NCBI GenBank assembly: GCA_017440935.1
Contig: JAFSAO010000012.1
Span: 1-35,139 of the forward strand
DNA from: Opitutales bacterium
GTDB taxonomy: Bacteria; Verrucomicrobiota; Verrucomicrobiia; Opitutales; UBA953
Direction: 5' to 3'
DNA: 35,139 bases
Made by a program: the position numbers and the translations under genes. Below are positions 8,323-16,484 of the stretch, piece by piece; position 1 is the stretch's first letter; the number at the start of each line of letters is the position of its first letter. The notes under the pieces are model-generated. The model was not told where the DNA came from and searched no databases. It was given only the letters and a program-made list of their open reading frames with translations.

Positions 8323-8369
8323 AAATCCGGCGCACGCGAAAAGACACGGGCGCCGGATTTGATTTTTTT
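8323..8369 (+). terminator. Terminator of the beta-CASP nuclease gene
   Basis: AAATCCGGCGC (8323-8333) pairs perfectly with GCGCCGGATTT (8350-8360), followed by a T-run. The T-run abuts the malic enzyme stop codon on the other strand, so the two convergent genes share the structure. Confidence 0.85.
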
Positions 8370-9675
8370 ACTTTCGGATGTTTGCGCGGATGCGGGCGCG
8401 AGTGGCATTGAGGCGTTCCCGCAACGCTGTGCGATACGCGTCCAAATCCGGAATTTGCACTTGGGCAACTCCCGTTTCCATTGCCGCTTTCGCGACGGCG
8501 GGAGCTTCCCACTCGAGAATACGCGGATCGAGCGGCTTCGGGATCAGATAATTTTCTCCGAAAACAAATTTTTCTCCGCCATACGCGGCGGCGACCTCCG
8601 CAGGGACAGGTTCGCGGGCGAGCGCGGCAAGCGAACGAGCGGCAGCAATTTTCATCTCCTCGTTAATCTGCGTGGCGCGCACGTCAAGCGCCGCGCGGAA
8701 AAGAAAGGGGAAACACGAAACATTGTTGATTTGATTCGGCCAATCCGAACGCCCGGAACCCATAATGCAGTCCGGACGGGCGGCTTTCGCATCTTCGTAT
8801 GTGATTTCCGGTTCGGGATTTGCACAGGCGAAAATAATCGGCGAAGGAGCCATGAGCTTGACCAAATCCTGCGTGAGCAAACCTTTTCGGGAAAGCCCGA
8901 GGAACAAATCCGCTCCCGTGAGCGCTTCCGCCATAGTTTGCGGGAGTTTTTGAGCAAAATAGGCTTTCGTCGGGTGCAAATCTTCTCGGGCTTCGTGAAT
9001 CAGCCCTTTCGAGTCGAACATGAAAATATTTTCGCGGCGGATGCCGAGCGAAACGTAAAAACGGGAACACGCAATCGCAGCCGCTCCCGCGCCGCTGACA
9101 ACGACTTTCATCGAAGAGAGTTCACGCCCCGTCAACGCGGCGGCATTAAGCAACGCCGCTCCCGTAATCACCGCCGTGCCGTGCTGATCGTCGTGAAACA
9201 CGGGGATGTTCATCTCTTTTTTCAAACGATCTTCAACCTCAAAGCAATCCGGGGCCTTGATGTCTTCCAAATTGACGGCGCCGAAAGTCGGCTCGAGCAT
9301 TTTCACGCAAGAAACGATTTCGTCCGGCGTTTTCGCCGCAAGTTCGAGGTCAAAAACATCGACATCCGCAAATGCTTTGAAAAGCAAACCCTTCCCTTCC
9401 ATAACGGGCTTGCCGGCGAGCGCTCCGATGTTGCCCAACCCGAGGACCGCGGTCCCGTTGGAAACAACGGCGACCAAATTCCCGCGTCCGGTGTAAAGCG
9501 CGGCTTTTGCCGGATCATCGCGAATTTCGAGGCAAGGCTCCGCCACTCCGGGCGTATAGGCGAGCGTCAAATCCGCCTGGTCGAAGCAGGCTTTCGTCGG
9601 AAGCACTTCGAGTTTTCCCGCACACGGGAACGCGTGGTAACGGGCAGCGGCATTCTTTAATTCTTCCTTGTTCAT
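8368..9675 (-). CDS. NAD(P)-dependent malic enzyme (oxaloacetate-decarboxylating), short form
   Basis: It oxidises malate to pyruvate and CO2 with NAD+ or NADP+. The 435-aa length is the short bacterial form, without the phosphotransacetylase domain of MaeB. Visible are [13 protein letters not shown] (active-site tyrosine region), [36 protein letters not shown] (metal ligands), [10 protein letters not shown], and the Rossmann motif [14 protein letters not shown]. Cofactor preference cannot be read safely. No Shine-Dalgarno is visible before the ATG at 9675. It is transcribed alone. Together with the mdh at 25672 it would handle malate in central carbon flow. Confidence 0.94.
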   Translation of the reverse strand: MNKEELKNAAARYHAFPCAGKLEVLPTKACFDQADLTLAYTPGVAEPCLEIRDDPAKAALYTGRGNLVAVVSNGTAVLGLGNIGALAGKPVMEGKGLLFKAFADVDVFDLELAAKTPDEIVSCVKMLEPTFGAVNLEDIKAPDCFEVEDRLKKEMNIPVFHDDQHGTAVITGAALLNAAALTGRELSSMKVVVSGAGAAAIACSRFYVSLGIRRENIFMFDSKGLIHEAREDLHPTKAYFAQKLPQTMAEALTGADLFLGLSRKGLLTQDLVKLMAPSPIIFACANPEPEITYEDAKAARPDCIMGSGRSDWPNQINNVSCFPFLFRAALDVRATQINEEMKIAAARSLAALAREPVPAEVAAAYGGEKFVFGENYLIPKPLDPRILEWEAPAVAKAAMETGVAQVQIPDLDAYRTALRERLNATRARIRANIRK

Positions 9676-9876
9676 GATTTTATATTTCTGGTTTTGGAGT
9701 GATTACAAATTTAAATGCGCTTTTCCCAAAAAGTAAACTTTTGGATTTTCACAAAAGCAAAAAAGCGATGGAATTCCGGAGCAAACAGAGGAAAAATCCC
9801 CCTTTAAGTTTGACAGTCTCGTCAAAATCGAATTTCCTCTGGAACTCTTTTGAAGCGTTCGCGCTTCATAAAATTT

Positions 9877-9961
9877 GCCCAGGTGGTGAAATTGGTAGAC
9901 ACGCAGGTTTCAGGTACCTGTGCCGCGAGGCATAGGGGTTCAAGTCCCCTCTTGGGCACCA
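9877..9961 (+). tRNA. tRNA-Leu (anticodon CAG)
   Basis: The acceptor GCCCAGG pairs with CTTGGGC, and the 3' CCA is encoded. The anticodon arm CAGGT-TTCAGGT-ACCTG puts CAG at 9911-9913. A long variable arm (TGCCGCGAGGCA) confirms a class II tRNA, and the T arm has GGTTCAAGTCC. It reads the CUG leucine codon. A TTGACA at 9810-9815 may be its -35, but no good -10 follows. Confidence 0.97.
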
Positions 9962-9970
9962 TTTCAAAAC

Positions 9971-10010
9971 AGCCCGCAAGCCGCATAAATACAAGGCTCG
10001 CGGGCTTTTT
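9971..10010 (+). terminator. Terminator downstream of tRNA-Leu
   Basis: AGCCCGCAAGCC pairs with GGCTCGCGGGCT with one mismatch and is followed by TTTTT. Its sequence is closely related to the terminator after tRNA-Ala at 13241-13281, including the loop (GCCGCA-AAA-ACAA). Confidence 0.85.
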
Positions 10011-10337
10011 CGTGTCTTTTTGCAAAATCGTAAAAAGTTGCTGAATAACGCCAAATAATGCCAAAAAAAACACCCTTTCTTTGCAGAGATTTACGCATTG
10101 ATTCAAAGAATCCTCTTACCTAAGCGGGTTTCATGGCGTTTTTTTGGCGCAAGAGCGGTGTTTTCGCACGAAAAATCCCGCTCGCGGGAAGCAAACGGGC
10201 GGGAACGGGAAAAACGGGGCAGATTTCTGCTCGCGATGCAAATCGGAGCTTCCGTGGTTTTAGGATTCTTCTGCGCCCTTTCCCCTAAAAAATCTATGAT
10301 GAAAAGAAATTTGCGTTCCCGCGGGGGGAGTGATTCC
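10011..10337 (+). other. Long gene-free leader before ilvE
   Basis: The ilvE frame stays open upstream to 10098, but the implied 80 residues are basic, low in conservation-like features and unlike the enzyme family, so I treat them as untranslated. The stretch holds motif copies near 10201 and 10314 and the G-rich ribosome site at 10323-10330. No leader peptide with leucine or valine codon runs, T-box or attenuator hairpin was found. Confidence 0.4.
10323..10330 (+). promoter_or_regulatory. Ribosome binding site of ilvE
   Basis: GGGGGGAG lies 7 bases before the ATG at 10338. It is one of the few Shine-Dalgarno-like sequences in the window and decides the start. Confidence 0.55.
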
Positions 10338-11219
10338 ATGGAAGAACTTATGGAAGTTTACATCGACGGGAAATTTTACCAAAAAGAAGACGCGAAAGTT
10401 TCCGTCTTCGATCACGGACTGCTTTACGGAGACGGTCTCTTTGAAGGCATTCGCGTTTATGACAACTGCATCTTCAAGCTCGACGCCCACCTCGAACGCA
10501 TCGAATATTCGGCAAAAGCCATTGCGCTCGACCTGCCGTGGTCGCGCGAAGAAATTGCCCAAGCGCATATCGAAGCCTGCCGCCGCAACGGTGTGGCCAA
10601 CGGTTACATTCGCACCGTCATCACGCGCGGCGTCGGCGACCTCGGGCTCAGCCCGCGCAACTGCTCTAGCCCGTCAATGATCATCATTGCGGATTCGATC
10701 AAACTGTATCCGCCGGAAGTATACACAAACGGAATTAAGCTCATCACGGTTCCGACGCGCCGCATGAGTGTTGCTGCGCTCCCGCCGATGGTGAAATCGC
10801 TGAATTACCTGAACAACATTCTCGCGAAAATCGAAGCGCTCAACTGCGGTTACGACGAGTGCTTGCTTCTCAACGACCAGGGCAACGTTGCAGAATGCTC
10901 CGGCGACAACATTTTCATCATTCACAAGGGCAAACTCATCACGCCCGCTCCCGCCTCCGGACTGCTCATCGGCATCACGCGCTCGGCAGCAATGGAATGC
11001 GCACGCGAACTCGGTATTCCCGTGATTGAAACCGACATGACGCGCTACGACATCTGGAACGCCGACGAAGCCTTCATCACCGGCTCCGCCGCCGAAGTCG
11101 TTCCCGTCGTTGAACTCGACGGTCGCAAAATCGGTTCCGGCAAATGCGGACCTCTGACCGCGCAGCTGCTTGAACTTTTCCGCAAAAAAGTGCGTTGCGA
11201 CGGCGCAATGATTGCGTGA
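10338..11219 (+). CDS. ilvE: Branched-chain amino acid aminotransferase (PLP fold type IV)
   Basis: It transfers the amino group between glutamate and the keto acids of valine, leucine and isoleucine. The chosen start gives 293 aa. Motifs: VYIDGKFYQKEDAKVSVFDHGLLYGDGLFEG (7-36), the PLP lysine K153 in MVKSLNYLNNILAK, and ECSGDNIFII...ITPAPASGLLIGITR, the fold type IV cofactor region. The frame is open for another 80 codons upstream, but the family begins here and a G-rich ribosome site fits this ATG. A second ATG four codons later (MEVYIDGK) is an alternative. D-amino-acid aminotransferase and aminodeoxychorismate lyase share the fold; the motifs favour ilvE. It lies downstream of tRNA-Leu and is not linked to ilvN-ilvC. 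Confidence 0.9.
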   Translation: MEELMEVYIDGKFYQKEDAKVSVFDHGLLYGDGLFEGIRVYDNCIFKLDAHLERIEYSAKAIALDLPWSREEIAQAHIEACRRNGVANGYIRTVITRGVGDLGLSPRNCSSPSMIIIADSIKLYPPEVYTNGIKLITVPTRRMSVAALPPMVKSLNYLNNILAKIEALNCGYDECLLLNDQGNVAECSGDNIFIIHKGKLITPAPASGLLIGITRSAAMECARELGIPVIETDMTRYDIWNADEAFITGSAAEVVPVVELDGRKIGSGKCGPLTAQLLELFRKKVRCDGAMIA

Positions 11220-11225
11220 GAAAAA

Positions 11226-11335
11226 TTGATAATTGATGGCGGATAATTGATAGTTTTAGTGACCTGTGAACGATGACAAGAGGCAGGGGCTCACGAGAAA
11301 CGACCAACTATCCGCCATCGATCATTAATTATCAA
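11226..11335. repeat. Imperfect long inverted repeat with GATAATTGAT direct repeats
   Basis: The left arm (11226-11255) contains GATAATTGAT twice around GGCG, and the right arm (11306-11335) is largely its reverse complement (AACTATCCGCC...AATTATCAA). The loop is about 50 bases. It is AT-rich and unlike the genes around it. It may be a small dispersed element or the ilvE 3' structure; no T-run follows. Confidence 0.55.
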
Positions 11336-11450
11336 CCGCCCTCCCGTGGCTCGTAGTTCCCGCAGTCTTTGGACGCAAAAAATCCTCTCCGGCTCCGTTG
11401 AGAAAAACGACGGTTTGAGCTTGCAGGTATCGCGTTCCCGCGGGAGCGCG

Positions 11451-11972
11451 ATGGCATCGCTCCCGCCGATTATTCCGGGCGCACGCCTTCCCTATTCCGG
11501 GTTCGTACTGGGCATTGACCCGAGTTTGCGCGGGAGCGGTTTTGCCGTTGTGGAATTTGCGCCGGGCGCGGAACCGAAGCTGCATTTTTCAAAAACGCTG
11601 AAAATCGCACGCGATGTTTCGCTCGCGACTTGCCTCGGCGAAATCTACAAGCTCTGCGCCGATTGCTGCGAAGATTTTCCCGTGCGCCACGTTGCGCTCG
11701 AAGAGACGATTTACGTCAACAATTTTAAAGTCGCACAGGTCCTCGGTGCCGCGCGCGGCGCGGCGATTGCGGCGGCATCCGTTCTCGGGAGAAAAGTTTT
11801 TGAATATCCGCCGTTGCGCATCAAACAAGCCGTAGTCGGCTTCGGGCGCGCGCAAAAATCACAAGTCGCCGGCATGACGAAACAAATTTTAAAACTCGCC
11901 AAAGAGTTGCCCTTTGACGAGTCCGATGCCGCCGCTGCCGCGCTTTGCCACGGCTACACATACCGCGATTAG
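11451..11972 (+). CDS. ruvC: Holliday junction resolvase RuvC
   Basis: RuvC cuts four-way DNA junctions symmetrically with RuvAB. From the ATG at 11451 the protein is 173 aa, normal for RuvC; an in-frame upstream ATG (11346) would add 35 basic residues that do not fit. The catalytic acids are in place: D23 (LGIDPSLRGSG), E84 (VALEETIYVNNF), and D156/D159 in the DESDAAAAALCHGY motif (DxxD). The conserved PLRIKQAVVGFGRAQKSQVAGM is also present. ruvA and ruvB are not adjacent. It converges on the bile salt hydrolase gene with only 8 bases between the stops and no obvious terminator. Confidence 0.94.
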   Translation: MASLPPIIPGARLPYSGFVLGIDPSLRGSGFAVVEFAPGAEPKLHFSKTLKIARDVSLATCLGEIYKLCADCCEDFPVRHVALEETIYVNNFKVAQVLGAARGAAIAAASVLGRKVFEYPPLRIKQAVVGFGRAQKSQVAGMTKQILKLAKELPFDESDAAAAALCHGYTYRD

Positions 11973-11980
11973 CGGTAAAA

Positions 11981-12997
11981 TTACGCTTCGCAACAGAGCG
12001 GGACACATTCGTCCAATTCTCCGCCGTTTTGCAGGCGCACCCTTTGCTCCTTAATCAACGGATACGAAACAAGCTCGTTCCCGTTTAAATTTTCCCGGTG
12101 CATATCGACACAGGAAATTGCGCTGTTCCCGTAGGTTCTGTAGTAAAAAACGCCTGTTTCCGTATTGCAGCACGACGAATAAATCGTGATTTCATATTTG
12201 TCGCCGCCGAGATGAACGCAACCTTTTTGCTGATCCACAGAACCCAAAATGTGGAAAAACTGACTGACGCTTTCCGCCTCCGTGTTCCCGCACACCGAAT
12301 TTAATTTCGTAAATGCGGCTTTGACAAAACGGGAAGCCGACGACAAATCGCCCGGCAAACCGAACGCGCCCATTCCGCGGCTGTATGCATCCAGCTTCAA
12401 TTCCGGTGCCAGAGTATTCCGAATCGGTTCGCGCGAAGTCTGCATATAATTTGCAAGATTGAGTAGCTGAAACTCAAACGGCGGATTATTTGTCAACACC
12501 CCGACCGGATTTTCACTAAGTTTTAAACCGCCCGCCAAAAACTCGACCGTAAGCGATTTTTCCGCATCGGAGACCAACCAGTGCAACGGCGAAAGCGGAA
12601 GTTTTTCCGAAAAATTTTCGTTCAGCGCATTCACGCGCGAAAGGCGTTCCCGCGCCTCGTCAACACTCGCGCATTGACCGAGAATCCACGGAATCAGCTC
12701 AAACGGCGTAACATTGTCTTTCCCTGCGACAAACGGACTCCAAACCGCATTTCCGGCAAAATTCAGTCCCGCGATCCCGAGCCCTTTTTCATTCACGGCA
12801 TCATAGTAAAGCGGATAGTTTTCCGCCACATACGCCACGCCGATTATCGCGTAATGTGTCTCCAAGTTGCCGACATGGCGAAACTTAAACGGAAAATTCC
12901 TCGGCGTAATCGTCACGGTTTCGTCGTAGGAATATTCCAGATCCAAATTGCGCCCGAAATAATGATTCTTCGTTTTAAACGAAACGGCTGTGCACAT
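11981..12997 (-). CDS. bsh: Choloylglycine hydrolase family enzyme, probable bile salt hydrolase
   Basis: Ntn-hydrolase that cleaves the amide of conjugated bile salts, releasing glycine or taurine. Starting at MCTAVSF the protein is 338 aa, and removal of Met exposes the nucleophile Cys2. The other active-site residues of the clostridial enzyme align: R16 and D19 (GRNLDLEYS), N79 (LNFAGNA), N171 (LTNNPPF) and R223 (ASRF). An upstream ATG would bury the nucleophile and is rejected. Penicillin V acylase and N-acyl-homoserine-lactone acylase are relatives, but the motifs favour a bile salt hydrolase. It has a GGAG ribosome site, rare in this window. No signal peptide, so it is cytoplasmic. It stands alone, divergent from tRNA-Ala. 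Confidence 0.88.
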   Translation of the reverse strand: MCTAVSFKTKNHYFGRNLDLEYSYDETVTITPRNFPFKFRHVGNLETHYAIIGVAYVAENYPLYYDAVNEKGLGIAGLNFAGNAVWSPFVAGKDNVTPFELIPWILGQCASVDEARERLSRVNALNENFSEKLPLSPLHWLVSDAEKSLTVEFLAGGLKLSENPVGVLTNNPPFEFQLLNLANYMQTSREPIRNTLAPELKLDAYSRGMGAFGLPGDLSSASRFVKAAFTKLNSVCGNTEAESVSQFFHILGSVDQQKGCVHLGGDKYEITIYSSCCNTETGVFYYRTYGNSAISCVDMHRENLNGNELVSYPLIKEQRVRLQNGGELDECVPLCCEA

Positions 12998-13007
12998 AAA
13001 TCTCCTT
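12998..13007 (-). promoter_or_regulatory. Shine-Dalgarno sequence of the bile salt hydrolase gene
   Basis: On the minus strand AAGGAGA sits immediately before TTT-ATG (GGAG 4 bases from the start), preceded by an A-run. Most neighbouring genes have no such site. Confidence 0.6.
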
Positions 13008-13148
13008 TTTTTTTGTTTTTCGTTGAGCGGGCGTTCCCGCCAAACACCCAAGCGTCGCCGGAAAAATTTTCCGTCTGCCAAGCTCCTTAAAAATTCTCTA
13101 TTGACGCTCCGAACGAAAAAATATTTCATTCTGCACATTCTCTTTTTT

Positions 13149-13224
13149 GGGGTCATAGCTCAGTTGGTAGAGCGCTTCAATGGCATTGAAGAGGTCGTCA
13201 GTTCGATCCTGATTGGCTCCACCA
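13149..13224 (+). tRNA. tRNA-Ala (anticodon GGC)
   Basis: The acceptor GGGGTCA pairs with TGGCTCC, with the discriminator A and encoded CCA following. The anticodon arm CTTCA-ATGGCAT-TGAAG places GGC at 13182-13184. The D arm AGCTCAGTTGGTAGAGC and T arm GTTCGATCC are canonical. A TTGACG at 13101-13106 is a possible -35. Confidence 0.97.
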
Positions 13225-13240
13225 TTTTCTTTCAAAAATC

Positions 13241-13281
13241 GCCCGCAAAGCCGCACAAACAAAGGTTTTGCGGGCTTTTTT
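13241..13281 (+). terminator. Terminator downstream of tRNA-Ala
   Basis: GCCCGCAAA (13241-13249) pairs with TTTGCGGGC (13267-13275), followed by six Ts. It is a close relative of the tRNA-Leu terminator at 9971-10010. Confidence 0.87.
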
Positions 13282-13352
13282 ATCGATTTTATCCGAAGGG
13301 AAAAACTTCGCCGTTGCGACGGGAACGGCTTTGCGGTTTCATTTGCGGCGTT

Positions 13353-14438
13353 ATGGGCAGTATTTTCGGAAAGCTTTTTCAGATTTCGACTTTCGGCGAA
13401 AGCCACGGCGCGGGAATCGGCGTCGTTATCGACGGTTGCCCGTCGCAACTTCCGATTTCGCCGGAGGAAATCCAACGGGAACTCGACCGCCGCCGCCCGG
13501 GACAAAGCGCTCTTTCCACGCCGCGCAATGAAGGCGACCGCGTCGAAATTCTCTCCGGAGTTTACCAAGGCATAACCACGGGAACGCCGATCGCCCTGCT
13601 CGTTCGCAATACGGATCACCGCCCGCAGGCTTACGACAAATTGCGCGAGCAATTCCGCCCGTCTCATGCGGATTTTACTTACATCGCCAAATACGGTTTC
13701 CGCAATCCGGAAGGCGGCGGGCGCGCTTCGGCACGCGAAACCATCGGACGCGTGGCGGCGGGAGCGATTGCGAAAAAAGTGCTCGCCACGCTTTGTCCGG
13801 AAATCGCTTTTTCCTGCTACGTTGAAAGCGTGGCGGAAATCGCAATGCCGCAAAGTGAAACCTTTTTTCCACAGAGCGAAATCGAAAGTGTTCCCGTGCG
13901 GTGCCCGATTTCCGAAATTGCGGAAAAAATGGAAGCACGCATCAAGGCGGCGCGAGCAAACGGCGATTCCGTCGGCGGAACGATTCGCTGCAAAATCCGC
14001 GGTGTGCCCGCAGGTTTGGGCGAACCGGTTTTTGATCGCCTCGAAGCGGATCTTGCCAAAGCGATGCTTTGCATTCCCGCGACAAAAGGTTTTGAAATCG
14101 GAAGCGGATTTGCGGGAACACTTTTGTGCGGCTCGCAACACAACGACGCGTTTGAAATGCGCGACGGGAAAATCCGCACCGCGACCAACCGCTCCGGCGG
14201 CGTCCAAGGCGGCATTTCCAACGGCGAAGAAATTTCGTTCCGTGTCGCCTTTAAACCGACACCGACGATTGCGAAAGCACAACAAAGCGTGAACGCATCG
14301 GGCGAAACCTGCGAAGTCATCGGACACGGTCGCCACGATCCGTGCGTGCTCCCGCGCGCCGTTCCGATTGTCGAATCCATGGCGGCACTCGTCCTCGTCG
14401 ATCACCTTTTGCGCCAACGCGCCCAACGCGTTTTTTAA
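13353..14438 (+). CDS. aroC: Chorismate synthase
   Basis: Last shikimate-pathway step: 5-enolpyruvylshikimate-3-phosphate to chorismate, using reduced FMN. The ATG at 13353 gives 361 aa, the family's usual size, starting [23 protein letters not shown]. Further signatures are [38 protein letters not shown], the GDSVGG motif, and the C-terminal [22 protein letters not shown]. The frame is open far upstream through tRNA-Ala, which cannot be coding. No Shine-Dalgarno is seen. No other aro genes are near. Confidence 0.96.
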   Translation: MGSIFGKLFQISTFGESHGAGIGVVIDGCPSQLPISPEEIQRELDRRRPGQSALSTPRNEGDRVEILSGVYQGITTGTPIALLVRNTDHRPQAYDKLREQFRPSHADFTYIAKYGFRNPEGGGRASARETIGRVAAGAIAKKVLATLCPEIAFSCYVESVAEIAMPQSETFFPQSEIESVPVRCPISEIAEKMEARIKAARANGDSVGGTIRCKIRGVPAGLGEPVFDRLEADLAKAMLCIPATKGFEIGSGFAGTLLCGSQHNDAFEMRDGKIRTATNRSGGVQGGISNGEEISFRVAFKPTPTIAKAQQSVNASGETCEVIGHGRHDPCVLPRAVPIVESMAALVLVDHLLRQRAQRVF

Positions 14439-14448
14439 CTTTTATTCA

Positions 14449-14535
14449 AACGCAAAGAGCTCAAAGATTTTCGCTCTGCTAAAATTCGTGTGAATTTGTG
14501 TTTATTCGTGGTTTCTTTAAACAAATCTTTGCGTT
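14449..14535. repeat. Intergenic element: 10-bp-phased ATTYGTG repeats inside an inverted repeat
   Basis: AACGCAAAGA (14449-14458) and TCTTTGCGTT (14526-14535) form the outer inverted repeat. Between them ATTCGTG, ATTTGTG and ATTCGTG end at 14490, 14500 and 14510, exactly one helical turn apart. The block precedes the CobW-like gene and may be its control region or a small dispersed repeat. Confidence 0.5.
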
Positions 14536-14550
14536 AAAAAATAATTTTCC

Positions 14551-15312
14551 ATGACAAATTTATATATTTTCCTCGGAACGCCGGATTGCGGGCGCAGAGC
14601 CGTTCTCGCGGATCTGATTCGCGACGGCCTTGACGGCGAAACAACCGTTTACATCGCCGAACCCGAGCGCAACGCTGAAGCGGAAAGGCCGCTCGCAGAC
14701 GTTCCCGCGACCGTGCTCCGATCGTGGAAATTTTCCGGAGACGGGAACGCCATCGATCTCGGCGAGCCGCACGATGCCGGAGACAACGCCGTTTTTCTGA
14801 CCGACGGAGAAGACGATCCCGTAGACCAAATCGAAGCACTCGCCGCCCTCGCCAAGCGGCTCGACTGGCACGTTGCGCGCGTCGTCACGATTGTCGATTG
14901 CAAATTCGCCTCCGCCGTTCCCGCGAGCGCGGACTGGTTTGCCGCATGCATCCACTTTTCGGATACGGTTTTGCTGACGAATCGCGAAGGTATTTCCAAC
15001 AAATGGATGAGCGACTTCAAAACGCCCTATATCAAAAACTGCTTCCCGTGCACCTTTGAACTTGTGAAAAAAAACCGGGTCGAAAATCCTGCGCGCGTGC
15101 TTGCGGACAACCCGCGCCGCATGACGATGATTTTCGACGAGCAGGACCCGATCGACGACATGGAGTTTGACGAAGAAAACCTGCCGGAAGAACCGTTCGA
15201 CTTAGTGTCCGCGCCGGATCCGTATTTTGAAACGACGGATTCCGGGGCACGAAAAATCGTCGTGCCTCTCATCGGGGATTTGCTCGATGCCTACGACAAC
15301 GCACAAAAATAA
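14551..15312 (+). CDS. Degenerate CobW/G3E-like P-loop protein, function unknown
   Basis: The 253-aa protein begins with a hydrophobic strand and a loop, LYIFLGTPDCGRRAVL, in the place of a Walker A motif but without the Lys-Ser/Thr. VVTIVDCKFASAV near residue 115 resembles the VITVVDA strand of G3E GTPases (CobW, UreG, HypB), and VLLTNREG resembles their NKxD base-recognition region. These are visual similarities and the family assignment is tentative. The C-terminal third is acidic (DPIDDMEFDEENLPEEPFD). The CXCC metal motif of CobW proteins is not present, though KNCFPC near residue 165 has two cysteines. It lies 11 bases before the ATP-grasp gene and is almost certainly co-transcribed, so the two products probably act together. 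Confidence 0.6.
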   Translation: MTNLYIFLGTPDCGRRAVLADLIRDGLDGETTVYIAEPERNAEAERPLADVPATVLRSWKFSGDGNAIDLGEPHDAGDNAVFLTDGEDDPVDQIEALAALAKRLDWHVARVVTIVDCKFASAVPASADWFAACIHFSDTVLLTNREGISNKWMSDFKTPYIKNCFPCTFELVKKNRVENPARVLADNPRRMTMIFDEQDPIDDMEFDEENLPEEPFDLVSAPDPYFETTDSGARKIVVPLIGDLLDAYDNAQK

Positions 15313-15323
15313 TCGCTCGAACA

Positions 15324-16469
15324 ATGTTTATTCTCGAAAAACCGTTTGTTTCAAACGAGCTGAAAGACTATCTCGAAGCTTCACAAGCCGCCGTTTTAAA
15401 AAACGACGTTGCTCTTGAGGCGGCGGGGACGCACAAGCTCCACCTCGTCGACGACGCCGAAGCGCGGGAACGCCTCACTTCCGGAGAACGCATTTACACC
15501 ACCTCCGAAAACGCGCTCAATTGGATTTACGCAAACGCCGCCGATCCCTCTCTCACGGCAACGATTGATGCGATGAAGAATAAAGCGACGATGCGCCGCC
15601 TGCTCAAATCGGTTTATCCCGATTTTTTCTTTGAGGAAATTGATGCGGAAAATCTGAAAAACGTAAAATTTGAGGACTTGCCCTGCCCGGTTGTTCTAAA
15701 ACCGTCGGTCGGTTTTTTCAGCGTCGGCGTTTACACGATTCACACGCGGGAAGACTGGACTCGCGCGCTTTCGGACATTGAAAGCACGTCCGAAAACTGG
15801 GAAAAACTCTATCCGGAATGCGTGCTCGGGAACGGAAAATTTGTCATCGAAAAATATATACACGGCGAAGAATACGCCGTAGATGTTTATTTTGACGAAA
15901 ACGGGAACGCCGTAATTCTAAATATTCTCAAACACGACTTTTCTTCGGAAAGCGACGTCAGCGACCGCCTTTACTACACGTCAAAAGAAATCATTTCGGA
16001 GAAACTGGCTCCGCTCACGGAATTTTTCAACCGCGTAAACGGTGTCCTCGGAGCGAAAAACTTTCCCGCGCACGTCGAATTGCGCATTGAGCGCAACGGG
16101 AATGTATGCCCGATCGAGTTTAACCCGATGCGTTTTGCCGGTTGCTGTTGCACGGATGTCGGACTTTTTGCCTACGGCGTTCGCACCTATGAATATTTTA
16201 TCGAAAACAAAAAACCGGATTGGGAAAAGCTGCTCAAAGGCAAAGACGGGAAAATTTACACGATGTGCGTGTTGAATAAGCCCGTGCCCTGCCCGCCGAT
16301 TCGCGATTTCGATTACGATGCGCTCTGCGCAAAATTTGAGCGCGTGTGTTGCCTGCGCAAATTCGACTACAACGCGAATACGATATTCGGGTTTCTTTAC
16401 ACCGAAACGACGAATCCGGAAGAATTGAAATTTATCGTCAATTCCGATCTCACGGAATTTATCCGCTGA
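15324..16469 (+). CDS. ATP-grasp domain protein, probable carboxylate-amine or -thiol ligase
   Basis: At 381 aa it has a pre-ATP-grasp domain (MFILEKPFVSNELKDYL...) followed by an ATP-grasp fold. The landmarks are CPVVLKPSVGFFSVGVY (phosphate-binding Lys and loop), FVIEKYIHGEEYAVDVYFDENG (adenine and Mg-side strand) and VCPIEFNPMRFAGCC, where Glu and Asn should bind Mg. Such enzymes activate a carboxylate as acyl-phosphate and join it to an amine or thiol; the substrate here is unknown. The C-terminal part (YTMCVLNKP, FGFLYTE) resembles a family I believe occurs in other anaerobes, from memory only. It follows the CobW-like gene by 11 bases and converges on rnpB, ending 15 bases before the RNA. 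Confidence 0.82.
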   Translation: MFILEKPFVSNELKDYLEASQAAVLKNDVALEAAGTHKLHLVDDAEARERLTSGERIYTTSENALNWIYANAADPSLTATIDAMKNKATMRRLLKSVYPDFFFEEIDAENLKNVKFEDLPCPVVLKPSVGFFSVGVYTIHTREDWTRALSDIESTSENWEKLYPECVLGNGKFVIEKYIHGEEYAVDVYFDENGNAVILNILKHDFSSESDVSDRLYYTSKEIISEKLAPLTEFFNRVNGVLGAKNFPAHVELRIERNGNVCPIEFNPMRFAGCCCTDVGLFAYGVRTYEYFIENKKPDWEKLLKGKDGKIYTMCVLNKPVPCPPIRDFDYDALCAKFERVCCLRKFDYNANTIFGFLYTETTNPEELKFIVNSDLTEFIR

Positions 16470-16484
16470 AAAAAAAAGAAAAGC

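Noticed and set aside
8086-9660. 524-codon plus-strand frame opposite the malic enzyme
   Set aside because: Antisense of a well-conserved enzyme; Arg/Phe-rich low-sense product that also crosses the terminator at 8323-8369.
9810-9838. TTGACA as a tRNA-Leu promoter
   Set aside because: No acceptable -10 at 16-18 bases; kept only as a remark.
13098-14426. 442-codon minus-strand frame opposite aroC and tRNA-Ala
   Set aside because: Antisense to aroC and reading through a tRNA; not family-like.
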